From Protonemura montana (Eukaryota > Arthropoda > Insecta > Plecoptera > Nemouridae): a stretch of DNA of 64,000 nt. Below the pieces are notes generated by a model. That model was not told the DNA's origin, ran no database searches, and saw only the letters and a program-made list of their open reading frames with translations. Below are positions 56,801-64,000 of the stretch, in pieces; position 1 is the first letter of the stretch; each line of letters begins with the position of its first letter. The position numbers were made by a program, and so were the translations under genes. The stretch lies in contig OX387605.1 in assembly GCA_947568835.1 (NCBI GenBank), forward strand, positions 620,001 through 684,000. Reading direction: 5' to 3'.

Positions 56801-59800
56801 TATCTGTGCTGTTCAATCTGTAGCCCAGTATCTACCCTGGTTATCTGTGCTACTCAATCTGTAGCCCAGTATCTACCCTGGTTATCTGTGCTACTTAATC
56901 TGTAGCCCAGTATCTACCCTGGTTATCTATGCTGTTCAATCTGTAGCCCAGTATCTACCCTGGTTATCTATGCTGTTCAATCTGTAGCCCAGTATCTACC
57001 CTGGTTATCTGTGCTTCTCAATCTGTAGCCCAGTATCTACCCTGGTTATCTGTGCTGTTCAATCTGTAGCCCAGTATCTACCCTGGTTATCTATGATGTT
57101 CAATCTGTAGCCCAGTATCTACCCTGGTTATCTATGCTACTCAATCTGTAGCCCAGTATCTACCCTGGTTATTTATGCTACTCAATCTGTAGCCCAGTAT
57201 CTACCCTGGTTATCTGTGCTTCTCAATCTGTAGCCCAGTATCTACCCTGGTTATCTGTGCTTCTCAATCTGTAGCCCAGTATCTACCCTGGTTATCTATG
57301 CTGTTCAATCTGTAGCCCAGTATCTACCCTGGTTATCTATGCTGTTCAATCTGTAGCCCAGTATCTACCCTGGTTATTTGTGCTGTTCAATCTGTAGCCC
57401 AGTATCTACTCTGGTTATCTATGCTGTTCAATCTGTAGCCCAGTATCTACCCTGGTTATCTATGCTGGTCAATCTGTAGCCCAGTATCTACCCTGGTTAT
57501 CTATGCTGTTCAATCTGTAGCCCAGTATCTACCCTGGTTATCTATGCTGTTCAATCTGTAGCCCAGTATCTACCCTGGTTATCTGTGCTTCTCAATCTGT
57601 AGCCCAGTATCTACCCTGGTTATCTGTGCTGTTCAATCTGTAGCCCAGTATCTACCCTGGTTATCTATGCTTCTCAATCTGTAGCCCAGTATCTACCCTG
57701 GTTATCTGTGCTGCTCAATCTGTAGCCCAGTATCTACCCTGGTTATCTATGCTTCTCAATCTGTAGCCCAGTATCTACCCTGGTTATCTATGCTGGTCAA
57801 TCTGTAGCCCAGTATCTACCCTGGTTATCTGTGCTGTTCAATCTGTAGCCCAGTATCTACCCTGGTTATCTATGCTGTTCAATCTGTAGCCCAGTATCTA
57901 CCCTGGTTATCTATGCTTCTCAATCTGTAGCCCAGTATCTACCCTGGTTATCTATGCTGTTCAATCTGTAGCCTAGTATCTACCCTGGTTATCTGTGCTG
58001 TTCAATCTGTAGCCCAGTATCTACCCTGGTTATCTATGCTGTTCAATCTGTAGCCCAGTATCTACCCTGGTTATCTATGCTGTTCAATCTGTAGCCCAGT
58101 ATCTACCCTGGTTATCTATGCTGTTCAATCTGTAGCCCAGTATCTACCCTGGTTATCTGTGCTGTTCAATCTGTAGCCCAGTATCTACCCTGGTTATCTA
58201 TGCTACTCAATCTGTAGCCCAGTATCTACCCTGGTTATCTGTGCTACTCAATCTGTAGCCCAGTATCTACCCTGGTTATCTGTGCTGTTCAATCTGTAGC
58301 CCAGTATCTACCCTGGTTATCTGTGCTGTTCAATCTGTAGCCCAGTATCTACCCTGGTTATCTATGCTTCTCAATCTGTAGCTGCGATACTGATTTTAGT
58401 AATAAGGTATTGGATGGTCGACCATCATACACATGACCAGTTCTGTTTGGGAAAGAGGTGAGTTTTTGAGGAAAGTTTTTTATCCTAAGCCAGTAGTAAT
58501 TTACGACAGCTTTTTCTTGGAACTGTAGGATCTTAAGGATGAAATCTGTATTTAAATTGCAAACGCTTGCAATGCGCGGGGTATTTTATTATTAACAACA
58601 CTATAAACGTCTCAAAAATTGATGCCCAAACGGGGACTCGAACGGGGAACGCGGAGATCAGGGTTTGAGTCCTTGTTTGGGCATCAATTTTTGAGACGGT
58701 TATAGTGTTGATAATAATAAAAAAAAAAGCTAGAATCTTTATTATGATCTTCAAACACACATTTAATTTATGAAACCTTAGCACTTGTTTTCAAAAAAAT
58801 TAACAAGTACGGTTTTGAAAGTCTGGCTTTATTAAGAGTTGTATTTCTTTTATTGAAAACCTCGGTTGCAAAGAGTATTTTATTATTCAAGTAGAATCTG
58901 ATTTTAGTGGATTGAACACATGAAGCCAATGGCAGTTATAACGGAGAACTTTTAGTTGATGGAGATTTGCTTCTTTAAGTTACAATTAAGTGTTGTCTAT
59001 GTGTTGCAGATGCTGTCGAGCACGTGTCAGTGCTGTCCATGTGCCGTGATGTCCCTCGGTTGACGGGAAGCCCGGAGTTCCTCGCTGTCGAGGACCTCCT
59101 GGCGGCAGGCGAAGTCGGCACATTGCAACTTCGATGCCGAGACGAGATGATTCACGTTGCCCCCGGCAACCCTGCTCTTGCCGAGGAGGCAATCGAAGAA
59201 GTGGCACATGGAGGTAAATTACACAAGACTAAGAAGCCCGTGTTGATTGTTTCTAGACTCATGTCTACTTGATGTAAACTTAGCACTAATTTTAACAAAA
59301 TCTATTTCAACTGGGTTTTCAATGCTAAGTGAAGAACAACTAAATTTCCCAACGTTTCGTAACTTGTACCTGTTACTTTATCAAGGGTAAGAGCAGTCCT
59401 GACAATTTTCCAATAACAAAAGAACCACATAAAATTATAACAATTACCAAGTTCAAGCTTCCTAAATGCATCTAAATTAAATATTCAGGGTCAATAACTT
59501 AAAAACTAACATATTTTGTATTTAGATAAAATCTTATTTAAATTGCAAACGCTTGCAATGCGGGGGGTATTTTATTATTTTAAACACTATAAACGTCTTA
59601 AAAATTGATGCTAAAACGGGTATCCCCTAGCCTACTAGGACACATAACCTACTCCTGTCGAAGAGCACCAAGGAGACCACTGGCTTAACGTCCCTTCCGA
59701 AGGACGGTACAACGCGAACAACAGGATTCCTCCACAAATCCATGCTGTCGTGAGGTTGATAAGCAAGGCGAGTGAAGTTGCTGTACTAACTTTCATCCCT

Positions 59801-62800
59801 CCAACCTCTCTCCCGAACAGAACTGGTCATGTGTATGATGGTCACCCATCCAATACCTGACCCAGCGCAGTGTTGCTTAACTTGCATCCATCCAACCTCT
59901 CTCCCAAACAGAACTGGTCATGTGTATGATGGTCACCCACACAATACCTGACCCAGTGCAGAGTTGCTGAACTTTAATCCCTCCAACCTCTCTCCCGAAC
60001 AGAACTGGTCATGTGTATAATGGTCACCCATCCAATACCTGACTCAGCGCAGTGTTGCTTAAATTTCATCCCTCCATCCTCTCTCCCAAACAGAACTGGT
60101 CATGTGTATGATGGTCACCCATCCATTACATGACCCAGCGCAGTGTTGCTTAACTTTCATCCCTCCTACCTCTCTCCCGAACAGAACAGGTCATGTGTAT
60201 GATGGTCACCCATCCATTACATGACCCAGCGCAGTGTTGCTTAACTTTCATCCCTCCTACCTCTCTCCCAAACAGAACAGGTCATGTGTATGATGGTCAC
60301 CCATCCATTACCTGACCCAGTGCAGTGTTGCTTAACTTTCATCCCTCCAACCTCTTTCCCAAACAGAACTAGTCATGTGTATGATGGTCACCCATCTAAT
60401 ACCTGACCCAGTGCAGTGTTGCTTAACTTGCATCCCTCCAACCTCTTTCCCAAACAGAACTAGTCATGTGTATGATGGTCACCCATCCAATACCTGACTC
60501 AGCGCAGTGTTGCTTAACTTTCATCCCTCCAACCTCTTTCCCAAACAGAACAGGTCATGTGTATGATGGTCACCCATCCATTACATGACCTAGCGGAGTG
60601 TTGCTTAACTTCAGTGATCTCCTAAGAACCAGTGTTTTCAACACGATGAACTGTTCGGTGGCTTGTTTTGACGTGCTCGCGCCAGATCGGAAATGCACCT
60701 GCTTGTACTGATGTTGTAGCCAATGAGATGGTACCTGCATACCTGAACCTAACTGTTAAATAACTACAATAAAATAAATAAAACAACAACAAATGTATAA
60801 TAATTATAATGAATAATGATGATAATAATATAAATTAAATAACTACATAGCTTGAACCTAACCTTGCAAAATCCGTTCTACAAACCCACAATTCTGCTCT
60901 AGGTCTTCAAGATCTAGACAATGACGAAGAAGCTGAAGGAGACGTGCAACGTAAGCCGGTACCAGCAGGGGCGGACCCACGACATCAGCGTGAGAGTGGC
61001 GACGTCGTGTTGGTTGCATCGCTCATCGACAAGCCCGCCAACCTCGGTGGCTTGTGTCGTAGTTGTGACGTCTTCTCTGCTAGCTTGGTCGTCCCTAGAC
61101 TGACGTTAATGCAGGACAAGGCTTTCGTGGGACTCAGTGTTTCCAGTCAACGATGGGTGCCCGTCTCGGAGGTAGGCAATATTTGGTGACGGCGAAATAA
61201 GTATGTTCGCTATTTTATTATTATGAACACTATCACCGTCTCAAAAATTGATGTCAACCGTTTTTTTGAGACGGTTATAGTGTTCATAATAATAAGTTAC
61301 CCCGTGCATTGCAAGCATTGCAACGGGGACTTGGACCCCGATCTCCACCTGTCGCGGGTGTTGCTCTAACCAATTGAGCTACTTGGACCCCGATCTCCAC
61401 CTGTCGCGGGTGTTGCTCTAACCAATTGAGCTACTTGGACCCCGATCTCCACCTGTCGCGGGTGTTGCTCTAACCAATTGAGCTACTTGGACCCCGATCT
61501 CCACCTGTCGCGGTTGTTGCTCTAACCAATTGAGCTACTTGGACCCCGATCTCCACCTGTCGCGGTTGTTGCTCTAACCAATTGAGCTACTTGGACCCCG
61601 ATCTCCACCTGTCGCTGGTGTTGCTCTAACCAATTGAGCTACTTGGACCCCGATCTTCACCTGTTGCGGGTGTTGCTCTAACCACTTGAGCTACTTGGAC
61701 CCTGATCTCCACCTGTTGCGGGTGTTGCTCTAACCAATTGAGCTACTTGGACCCCGATCTCCACCTGTCGCGGGTGTTGCTCTGACCAATTGAGCTACTT
61801 GGACCCCGATCTCCACCTGTCGCGGGTGTTGCTCTGACCAATTGAGCTACTTGGACCCCGATCTCCACCTGTCGCGGGTGTTGCTCTAACCAATTGAGCT
61901 ACTTGGACCCCGATCTCCACCTGTCACGGGTGTTGCTCTAACCAATTGAGCTACTTGGATCATAATCTCCACCTGTTGCGGGTGTAGCTCTAACTCATTG
62001 AGCTACTTGGACCCCGATCTTCACCTGTCGTGGGTGTTGCTCTAACCAATTGAGCTACTCAGACACTGGCTTTTTGAGACGATATTTGTGTATTTCATGA
62101 GAATGACAGATCTCCAAGGAGTAAATACTCTAAATTCGTCTCAAAAAGCATGTGTCCAAGTAGCTCAATTGGTTAGAGCAACACCCGCGACAGGTGGAGA
62201 TCGGGGTCCAAGTAGCTTAATTGGTTAGAGCAACACCCGCGACAGATGGAGATCTGGGTCCAAGTAGCTCAATTGGTTAGAGCAACACCCGCGACAGGTG
62301 AATATTGGGGTTCGAGGTTTGGGCATCAATTTTTGAGACGGCTTCAGTATTTGATTTGATTGACTTCCTTTATTGGCTTAAATGAAAAAAACATTTACAA
62401 GCTATGAATCCCGCAAGGGATCGTCAGGATAGTACATAAAAGTAATATTAATAAAATACAGCTATAATAATAATGATTATATAATAATTAAAAAAAAATG
62501 TTTTGAGTCAATTCTTACACTGAATCTGACCACTTTGCCTTTTAATTTTCAGAGGTTACTTCAAATTTTTTATAAGCTTATCACGTTGGTAACGCATTGA
62601 CGTAAAGAGAGTCAGCAACTTCTGCTACTGATGAAAGCTCTGCAACAAACAGTCATGTTAGACCAAGTGAATTTAAATCACTGTTTACAGCTGGGATTTT
62701 GAATGTCGAGTCAAAATTACAACTCATTCTCCCAATGCTTTGTTACATATACGAATAACTTCCTAGGGGTTGACAGCAGTTTAGTTAGAAGAGTTATAAA

Positions 62801-63127
62801 AAGTTTATTGCCCTTCATGAAGTTACAGACATAAGTTACAAAACGTCAGGAACATTTGTTAAGTTTGCTTAGTATTGAAATTGTTTTTTATTTATTTAAA
62901 CTAGTGCCAAAAATCATTCTTAGAAAGCCACTTGCTTGTGCTTGCACCCGTTTAGATGGCCTGGGTAACGACTTGCGGCTTGTTTTACAGGTGCGCCCTC
63001 TAGATCTTCCAAGCTACCTGGCTGACATGAAGTGCAAGGGTTACACTCTAGTAGGTGCTGAGCAGACAGCGGGAAGTATTCCAGTGCAGCTTGCCAGCTT
63101 CCCTCGTAAGACTCTGCTACTCCTGGG
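29926..63127 (+). CDS. TARBP1: TARBP1: tRNA (guanosine-18-2'-O)-methyltransferase, 17 exons seen, 3' end missing
   Basis: Exons: 29926-30893, 31310-31627, 33554-33808, 34401-34685, 36212-36413, 36677-36876, 37584-37973, 40030-40260, 40706-40866, 41663-41734, 42734-42983, 43656-43898, 45523-45675, 46939-47107, 59010-59213, 60903-61171, 62991-63127. All later phases agree (about 1,502 codons; human TARBP1 is about 1,620). The N-terminal 1,300 residues are helical-repeat-like, Ala/Leu-rich. Recognisable segments are [20 protein letters not shown] (exon 11), [11 protein letters not shown] (13) and the SpoU/SPOUT start [20 protein letters not shown] (16). The family (yeast Trm3) 2'-O-methylates G18 of tRNAs. 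Exon 1 needs a one-base correction near 30,560. Exon 13 has a TAGCAG double acceptor. The last exon, with the knot motif after LLLLG, is beyond 63,127. Confidence 0.93.
30550..30580 (+). pseudogene. TARBP1: Apparent 1-base deletion frameshift in TARBP1 exon 1
   Basis: The frame from ATG 29926 stops at 30577-30579 (after [13 protein letters not shown]). A shifted frame continues without a break as [19 protein letters not shown] to the donor at 30893. Exon 1 is 968 nt, and one added base makes it 969 (divisible by three), matching the phase-0 start of exon 2. Either the assembly lost one base or this allele is broken. A tiny intron is unlikely because both frames look coding up to the switch. 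Confidence 0.7.
30965..31292 (+). mobile_element. R1 SINE, 2 core units, TARBP1 intron 1
   Basis: Leader (GGAGTTACTTGAGATTGACA, TATTCACAGCCTCTTGG), two cores and a last unit with an intact B box and T arm, then GCATCAATTTTTGAGACG. Its 3' end is about 20 bp from the exon 2 acceptor (31309). Confidence 0.85.
31741..32757. repeat. 26-bp minisatellite, about 39 copies, TARBP1 intron 2
   Basis: Unit TATTGGAGTGGGAGCTTACT+CAGGTC with CATGTC, CAAGTC and GGAAGC variants. Blocks of variants repeat (for example the GGGATC unit recurs near 31910 and 32025), showing unequal exchange. Long open frames here come from the 78-bp superperiod and are not genes. A run of about 27 A lies just after, at about 32850. 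Confidence 0.95.
33085..33478 (+). mobile_element. R1 SINE, 4 core units
   Basis: Complete 5' leader, four cores and a full terminal unit (A box at 33327, B box 33371-33381), then 3' region and tail. It lies within 80 bp of TARBP1 exon 3. Confidence 0.88.
33880..34365 (-). mobile_element. 5S-derived SINE (R2), tandem heads
   Basis: Five minus-strand head units at 91 bp, ending in a degenerate 5S segment (TTTGCTGATCTCTTAAGAGC, complement of the 5S loop region). TARBP1 intron 3. Confidence 0.8.
34770..35120 (-). mobile_element. R1 SINE, 2 core units
   Basis: Reverse R1 with tail side at 34,770, two cores and the full leader (GTGAATACTCACAGTCACTC, AATAACTCCAATTTGATGTT). TARBP1 intron 4. Confidence 0.85.
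35320..35770 (+). mobile_element. R3 element, palindromic
   Basis: Inverted R3 end (35,328-35,425) followed by a + strand R3 body and end (35,450-35,770), including CTTGATTAAGTAACAGG and GTTACAAAACGTTGGG. The next 400 bp to exon 5 contain no recognisable feature. Confidence 0.75.
36895..37412 (+). mobile_element. 5S-derived SINE (R2), best full-length + copy
   Basis: Defines R2. The head GATCACCGAAGTTAAGCAAC (36917-36936) and GGATGGGTGACC (36957-36968) match the internal promoter region of eukaryotic 5S rRNA (box A and box C). A second head follows at 91 bp. The body contains GGAATCCTGTTGTTCGCGTT and CTACGTGCCGGCACCGGG, then (CATCAT)n and the tail GTCGCTAAACACCAATAATC+AATCAAA. About 500 bp. 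In TARBP1 intron 6. Confidence 0.88.
38485..39350 (-). mobile_element. R1 SINE, about 12 core units
   Basis: Minus-strand array with GTGTTGCTC / GTGTAGCTC / GTGCAGCTC variants in blocks, and full leader at the right end. TARBP1 intron 7; followed almost directly by the next R1 in the opposite orientation. Confidence 0.9.
39355..39975 (+). mobile_element. R1 SINE, about 9 core units
   Basis: Begins with an inverted R1 tail (TTTAAATTGCAAACGCTTGC), then nine cores, several with the intermediate junction GGGGTTCAAGTAGC, and a complete 3' end. It forms a large inverted pair with 38485-39350. Confidence 0.9.
40455..40690 (-). mobile_element. 5S-derived SINE (R2), heads only
   Basis: Two and a half 91-bp head units in TARBP1 intron 8, ending 15 bp before exon 9. 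Confidence 0.8.
40903..41135 (+). mobile_element. R1 SINE, one core, 5' rearranged
   Basis: An inverted R1 tail and 3' region (GCGCGGGG, GTCTCAAAAATTGATGCC) precede a single core with a diverged anticodon arm and GGTTTGAGTCTCCG T arm. Confidence 0.7.
41205..41475. mobile_element. Weak R4-like MITE relic
   Basis: Contains TTTATCAATTGTAGAGGTTA, CGAGAAATGACAAAATTAAA and GGTGACTCCAC, similar in order to one arm of R4 but diverged. A tentative call. Confidence 0.3.
41485..41640. mobile_element. Minimal R3 palindrome
   Basis: Both R3 ends directly apposed: ACAAAAACTATTTCAACTGG and its inverted copy CCAGTTGAAATAGTTTTTGT, separated by about 70 bp. About 25 bp before TARBP1 exon 10. Confidence 0.75.
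41950..42600 (-). mobile_element. 5S-derived SINE (R2), full length with four heads
   Basis: Tail (TGGTGTTTAACGACGCACTG), (GATGAT)n, body and four head units. It ends in an R1 3' fragment (CCCCGTTTGGGCATC, 42,572-42,625), a composite of two SINE families. Confidence 0.82.
43045..43562 (+). mobile_element. 5S-derived SINE (R2), five heads after a truncated tail
   Basis: A partial R2 body and tail (CATCAATCATCATTC, GCCATTAGACCAATGCCGC) is fused to five + heads (GCTGGGTCAGGTATTGGATG). The repeating unit carries GGAGGTATGAAAG rather than GGAGGGATG, so the array grew locally. Confidence 0.8.
44045..44190 (+). mobile_element. R1-derived foldback without core
   Basis: The R1 3' segment (TCTAAAAAATTGATG) and its inverse (CATCAATTTTTTAGACGTTT) face each other with only about 8 bp between, followed by the R1 tail. 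The tRNA core has been lost and the remnant resembles a MITE. Confidence 0.7.
44350..44690 (-). mobile_element. R1 SINE, single core, full length
   Basis: A one-core R1, about 340 bp, probably the ancestral form. On the minus strand it has leader, CAAAAAGCCAGTGTCCAAG, core with TTCGAGTCTG, and 3' region to ATAAGATTTCATC. TARBP1 intron 12. Confidence 0.85.
45760..46000 (+). mobile_element. 5S-derived SINE (R2), three heads
   Basis: Starts CACATCACCGAAGTTAAGCA (5S box A region), with heads at 91-bp spacing. No body. TARBP1 intron 13, 85 bp after exon 13. Confidence 0.82.
46155..46320 (-). mobile_element. R3 fragment with the best hammerhead-like motif
   Basis: On the minus strand TTGAAGA (46249-46243), a stem GTAAC/GTTAC and GAAACGTC (46224-46217) in hammerhead order. 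Interrupted at about 46,320 by the SINE pair at 46330-46690. Confidence 0.6.
46330..46690. mobile_element. Head-to-head pair of a second tRNA-derived SINE
   Basis: Two inverted copies: minus (46,450-46,330: CCCGGATAGCTCAGTTGGTA, GTCCTGGGTTCCTATCCCGG) and plus (46,575-46,690: CCAGACAGCTCAGTTGGTAG, GTCCTGGGTTTGTATCCTGG). They share the upstream word ACTGGAATATGTG. A and B boxes are recognisable, but acceptor stems do not pair, so these are not functional tRNAs. Confidence 0.65.
47131..58383. repeat. Giant 41-bp minisatellite, about 274 copies, TARBP1 intron 14
   Basis: Unit GGTTATCTATGCTGTTCAAT+CTGTAGCCCAGTATCTACCCT (41 bp). Variation is confined mainly to CTATGC/CTGTGC and to GTT/GCT/TCT/ACT before CAAT. 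The array begins about 24 bp after the exon 14 donor (47107) and runs 11.25 kb. Private variants (AGGATCTACAC, GTTTAATC, TTATTTATGC, CTATTCTG) recur exactly 3,075 bp apart, showing a higher-order duplication of 75 units. 41 is not a multiple of three and TAG occurs in each unit, so it is not coding. Confidence 0.97.
58536..58725. mobile_element. R1 SINE remnant, inverted ends, core lost
   Basis: Minus R1 tail and 3' region (to GACTCGAAC) joined to a + R1 3' half (GATCAGGGTTTGAGTCC to GAGACGGTTATAG). A single R2 fragment lies just before it (58,405-58,457). Confidence 0.7.
59245..59530 (-). mobile_element. R3 element, near full length
   Basis: ACTCATGTCTACTTGATG, ACTGGGTTTTCAATGC, CGTAACTTGTACCTG and TCAGGGTCAATAACTT, in TARBP1 intron 15, directly followed by an R1 tail fragment (59,525-59,615). 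Confidence 0.75.
59630..60660 (-). mobile_element. 5S-derived SINE (R2) with about 9 heads and the longest 5S match
   Basis: Body (59,640-59,800), then nine to ten 91-bp heads. It ends with GTTGCTTAACTTCAGTGATC and AAGAACCAGTGTTTTCAACA (60,601-60,646), closely complementary to the 5S rRNA stretch running from the GTTGAAAACACCGG region through box A. Confidence 0.87.
61210..62340 (-). mobile_element. R1 SINE complex: about 14 minus cores, then 3 plus cores
   Basis: A coreless foldback (61,215-61,320), a 14-unit minus array to about 62,070, its leader, then an opposite-strand R1 with three cores (62,150-62,310) and 3' region. One of the longest R1 clusters, in TARBP1 intron 16, starting about 40 bp after exon 16. 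Confidence 0.88.
62341..62990 (+). other. TARBP1 intron 16 remainder with a diverged R3 relic
   Basis: 62,345-62,480 resembles an untranslated LINE 3' end (TTTATTGGCTTAAATG, poly-A-rich). 62,690-62,925 is a diverged R3 palindrome (CTGGGATTTTGAATG, GTTACAAAACGTCAGG). Confidence 0.45.
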
Positions 63128-63139
63128 GTGAGTACCACA

Positions 63140-64000
63140 CTATTGACTGGATCCTATCATCTATCCAGGTTATTTGAGATCAGCTGGCTGGATCCTATCA
63201 TCTATCCATGTTATTTGAGATCAGCTGGCTGGATCCTATGCTCTATCCAGGTTATTTGAGATCAGCTGGCTGGATCCTATGCTCTATCCAGGTTATTTGA
63301 GATCAGTTGACTGGATTCTATGCTCTATCCATGTTATTTGAGATCAGCTGGCTGGATTCTATGCTCTATCCATGTTATTTGAGATCAGCTGACTGGATCC
63401 TATCATCTATCCATGTTATTTGAGATCAGCTGGCTGGATTCTATGCTCTATCCAGGTTATTTGAGATCAGCTGGCTGGATCCTATGCTCTATCCAGGTTA
63501 TTTGAGATCAGTTGACTGGATTCTATGCTCTATCCATGTTATTTGAGATCAGCTGGCTGGATTCTATGCTCTATCCATGTTATTTGAGATCAGCTGGCTG
63601 GATCCTATCATCTATCCAGGTTATTTGAGATCAGCTGGCTGGATCCTATGTTCTATCCAGGTTATTTGAGATCAGTTGGCTGGATCCTATGCTCTATCCA
63701 GGTTATTTGAGATCAGCTGGCTGGATCCTATGTTCTATCCAGGTTATTTGAGATCAGCTGGCTGGATCCTATGCTCTATCCAGGTTATTTGAGATCAGCT
63801 GGCTGGATCCTATGTTCTATCCAGGTTATTTGAGATCAGCTGGCTGGATCCTATGCTCTATCCAGGTTATTTGAGATCAGCTGGCTGGATCCTATGCTCT
63901 ATCCAGGTTATTTGAGATCAGCTGACTGGATCCTATGCTCTATCCAGGTTATTTGAGATCAGCTGGCTGGATCCTATGCTCTATCCAGGTTATTTGAAAT
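63140..64000. repeat. Second 41-bp minisatellite, at least 21 copies, runs off the window
   Basis: Unit GGTTATTTGAGATCAGCTGG+CTGGATCCTATGCTCTATCCA (41 bp), starting just after the TARBP1 exon 17 donor (63127) and continuing past 64,000. Variants at CAGG/CATG, GCTGGC/GTTGAC and GCTC/TCATC. Confidence 0.95.

Larger units (their letters stand above)
60903..63127 (+). other. TARBP1: SpoU (SPOUT) methyltransferase domain, N-terminal two exons of TARBP1
   Basis: Exon 16 (60903-61171) opens with a variable acidic linker, then motif 1 ([16 protein letters not shown]) with the conserved Asn and Arg, followed by [19 protein letters not shown]. Exon 17 (62991-63127) encodes [20 protein letters not shown] and ends in KTLLLLG, just before the NEREG-type knot motif of the family. 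Motifs 2 and 3, which bind AdoMet, should be in the following exon. Confidence 0.92.

Noticed and set aside
47131..58383. CRISPR-like array of direct repeats
   Set aside because: Units are head-to-tail without unique spacers, in a eukaryotic intron; it is a minisatellite.

Overview
The window is nuclear DNA from an intron-rich animal, most likely an invertebrate. Coding exons are short, joined by GT-AG introns whose phases agree, and separated by long introns packed with transposon relics and tandem repeats. Two LINE fragments look arthropod-like, but I cannot name a species. Every gene model below was built by reading splice sites and checking that exon lengths keep frame; none was confirmed by alignment or RNA.

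Left third (1-17,755): a compact cluster of conserved genes with mitochondrial or ER-membrane roles. FKBP8 (-, 5' part only, 570-1198) is head-to-head with MRPL54 (+, 1446-1969). MRPL54 converges on MRPS16 (-, 2106-4440), which is head-to-head with DHRS7 (+, 4867-9682). DHRS7 converges on MRPS2 (-, 11446-17755). Three mitoribosomal proteins (mL54, bS16m, uS2m) therefore lie within about 16 kb.

Middle (18,854-29,900): a six-exon + strand gene I do not recognise (about 536 aa; basic Trp/Arg-rich N-terminal half, a KRVSF motif, several TQT motifs, a polybasic tail ending CHKQ). It is followed by a gene-poor stretch with one doubtful minus-strand exon and a LINE 3' fragment.

Right half (29,926-63,127 and beyond): one very large gene, TARBP1 (tRNA guanosine-18 2'-O-methyltransferase). 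Seventeen exons (about 1,500 codons) are seen; the final exon with the end of the SpoU/SPOUT domain lies outside. Exon 1 carries an apparent one-base frameshift near 30,560.

Repeats dominate. (R1) A tRNA-derived SINE whose 52-bp tRNA-like core is amplified from 1 to about 33 copies at different loci. (R2) A 5S-rRNA-derived SINE with internal 91-bp and, once, 36-bp amplification. (R3) A roughly 450-bp element, often palindromic, carrying a hammerhead-like signature. (R4) A roughly 425-bp foldback MITE. There are also two 10-bp minisatellites in MRPS2 introns, a 26-bp array, an 11.3-kb 41-bp array with a 3,075-bp higher-order duplication, and a second 41-bp array at the right edge. No bacterial-type features (operons, CRISPR, IS, phage) are present.
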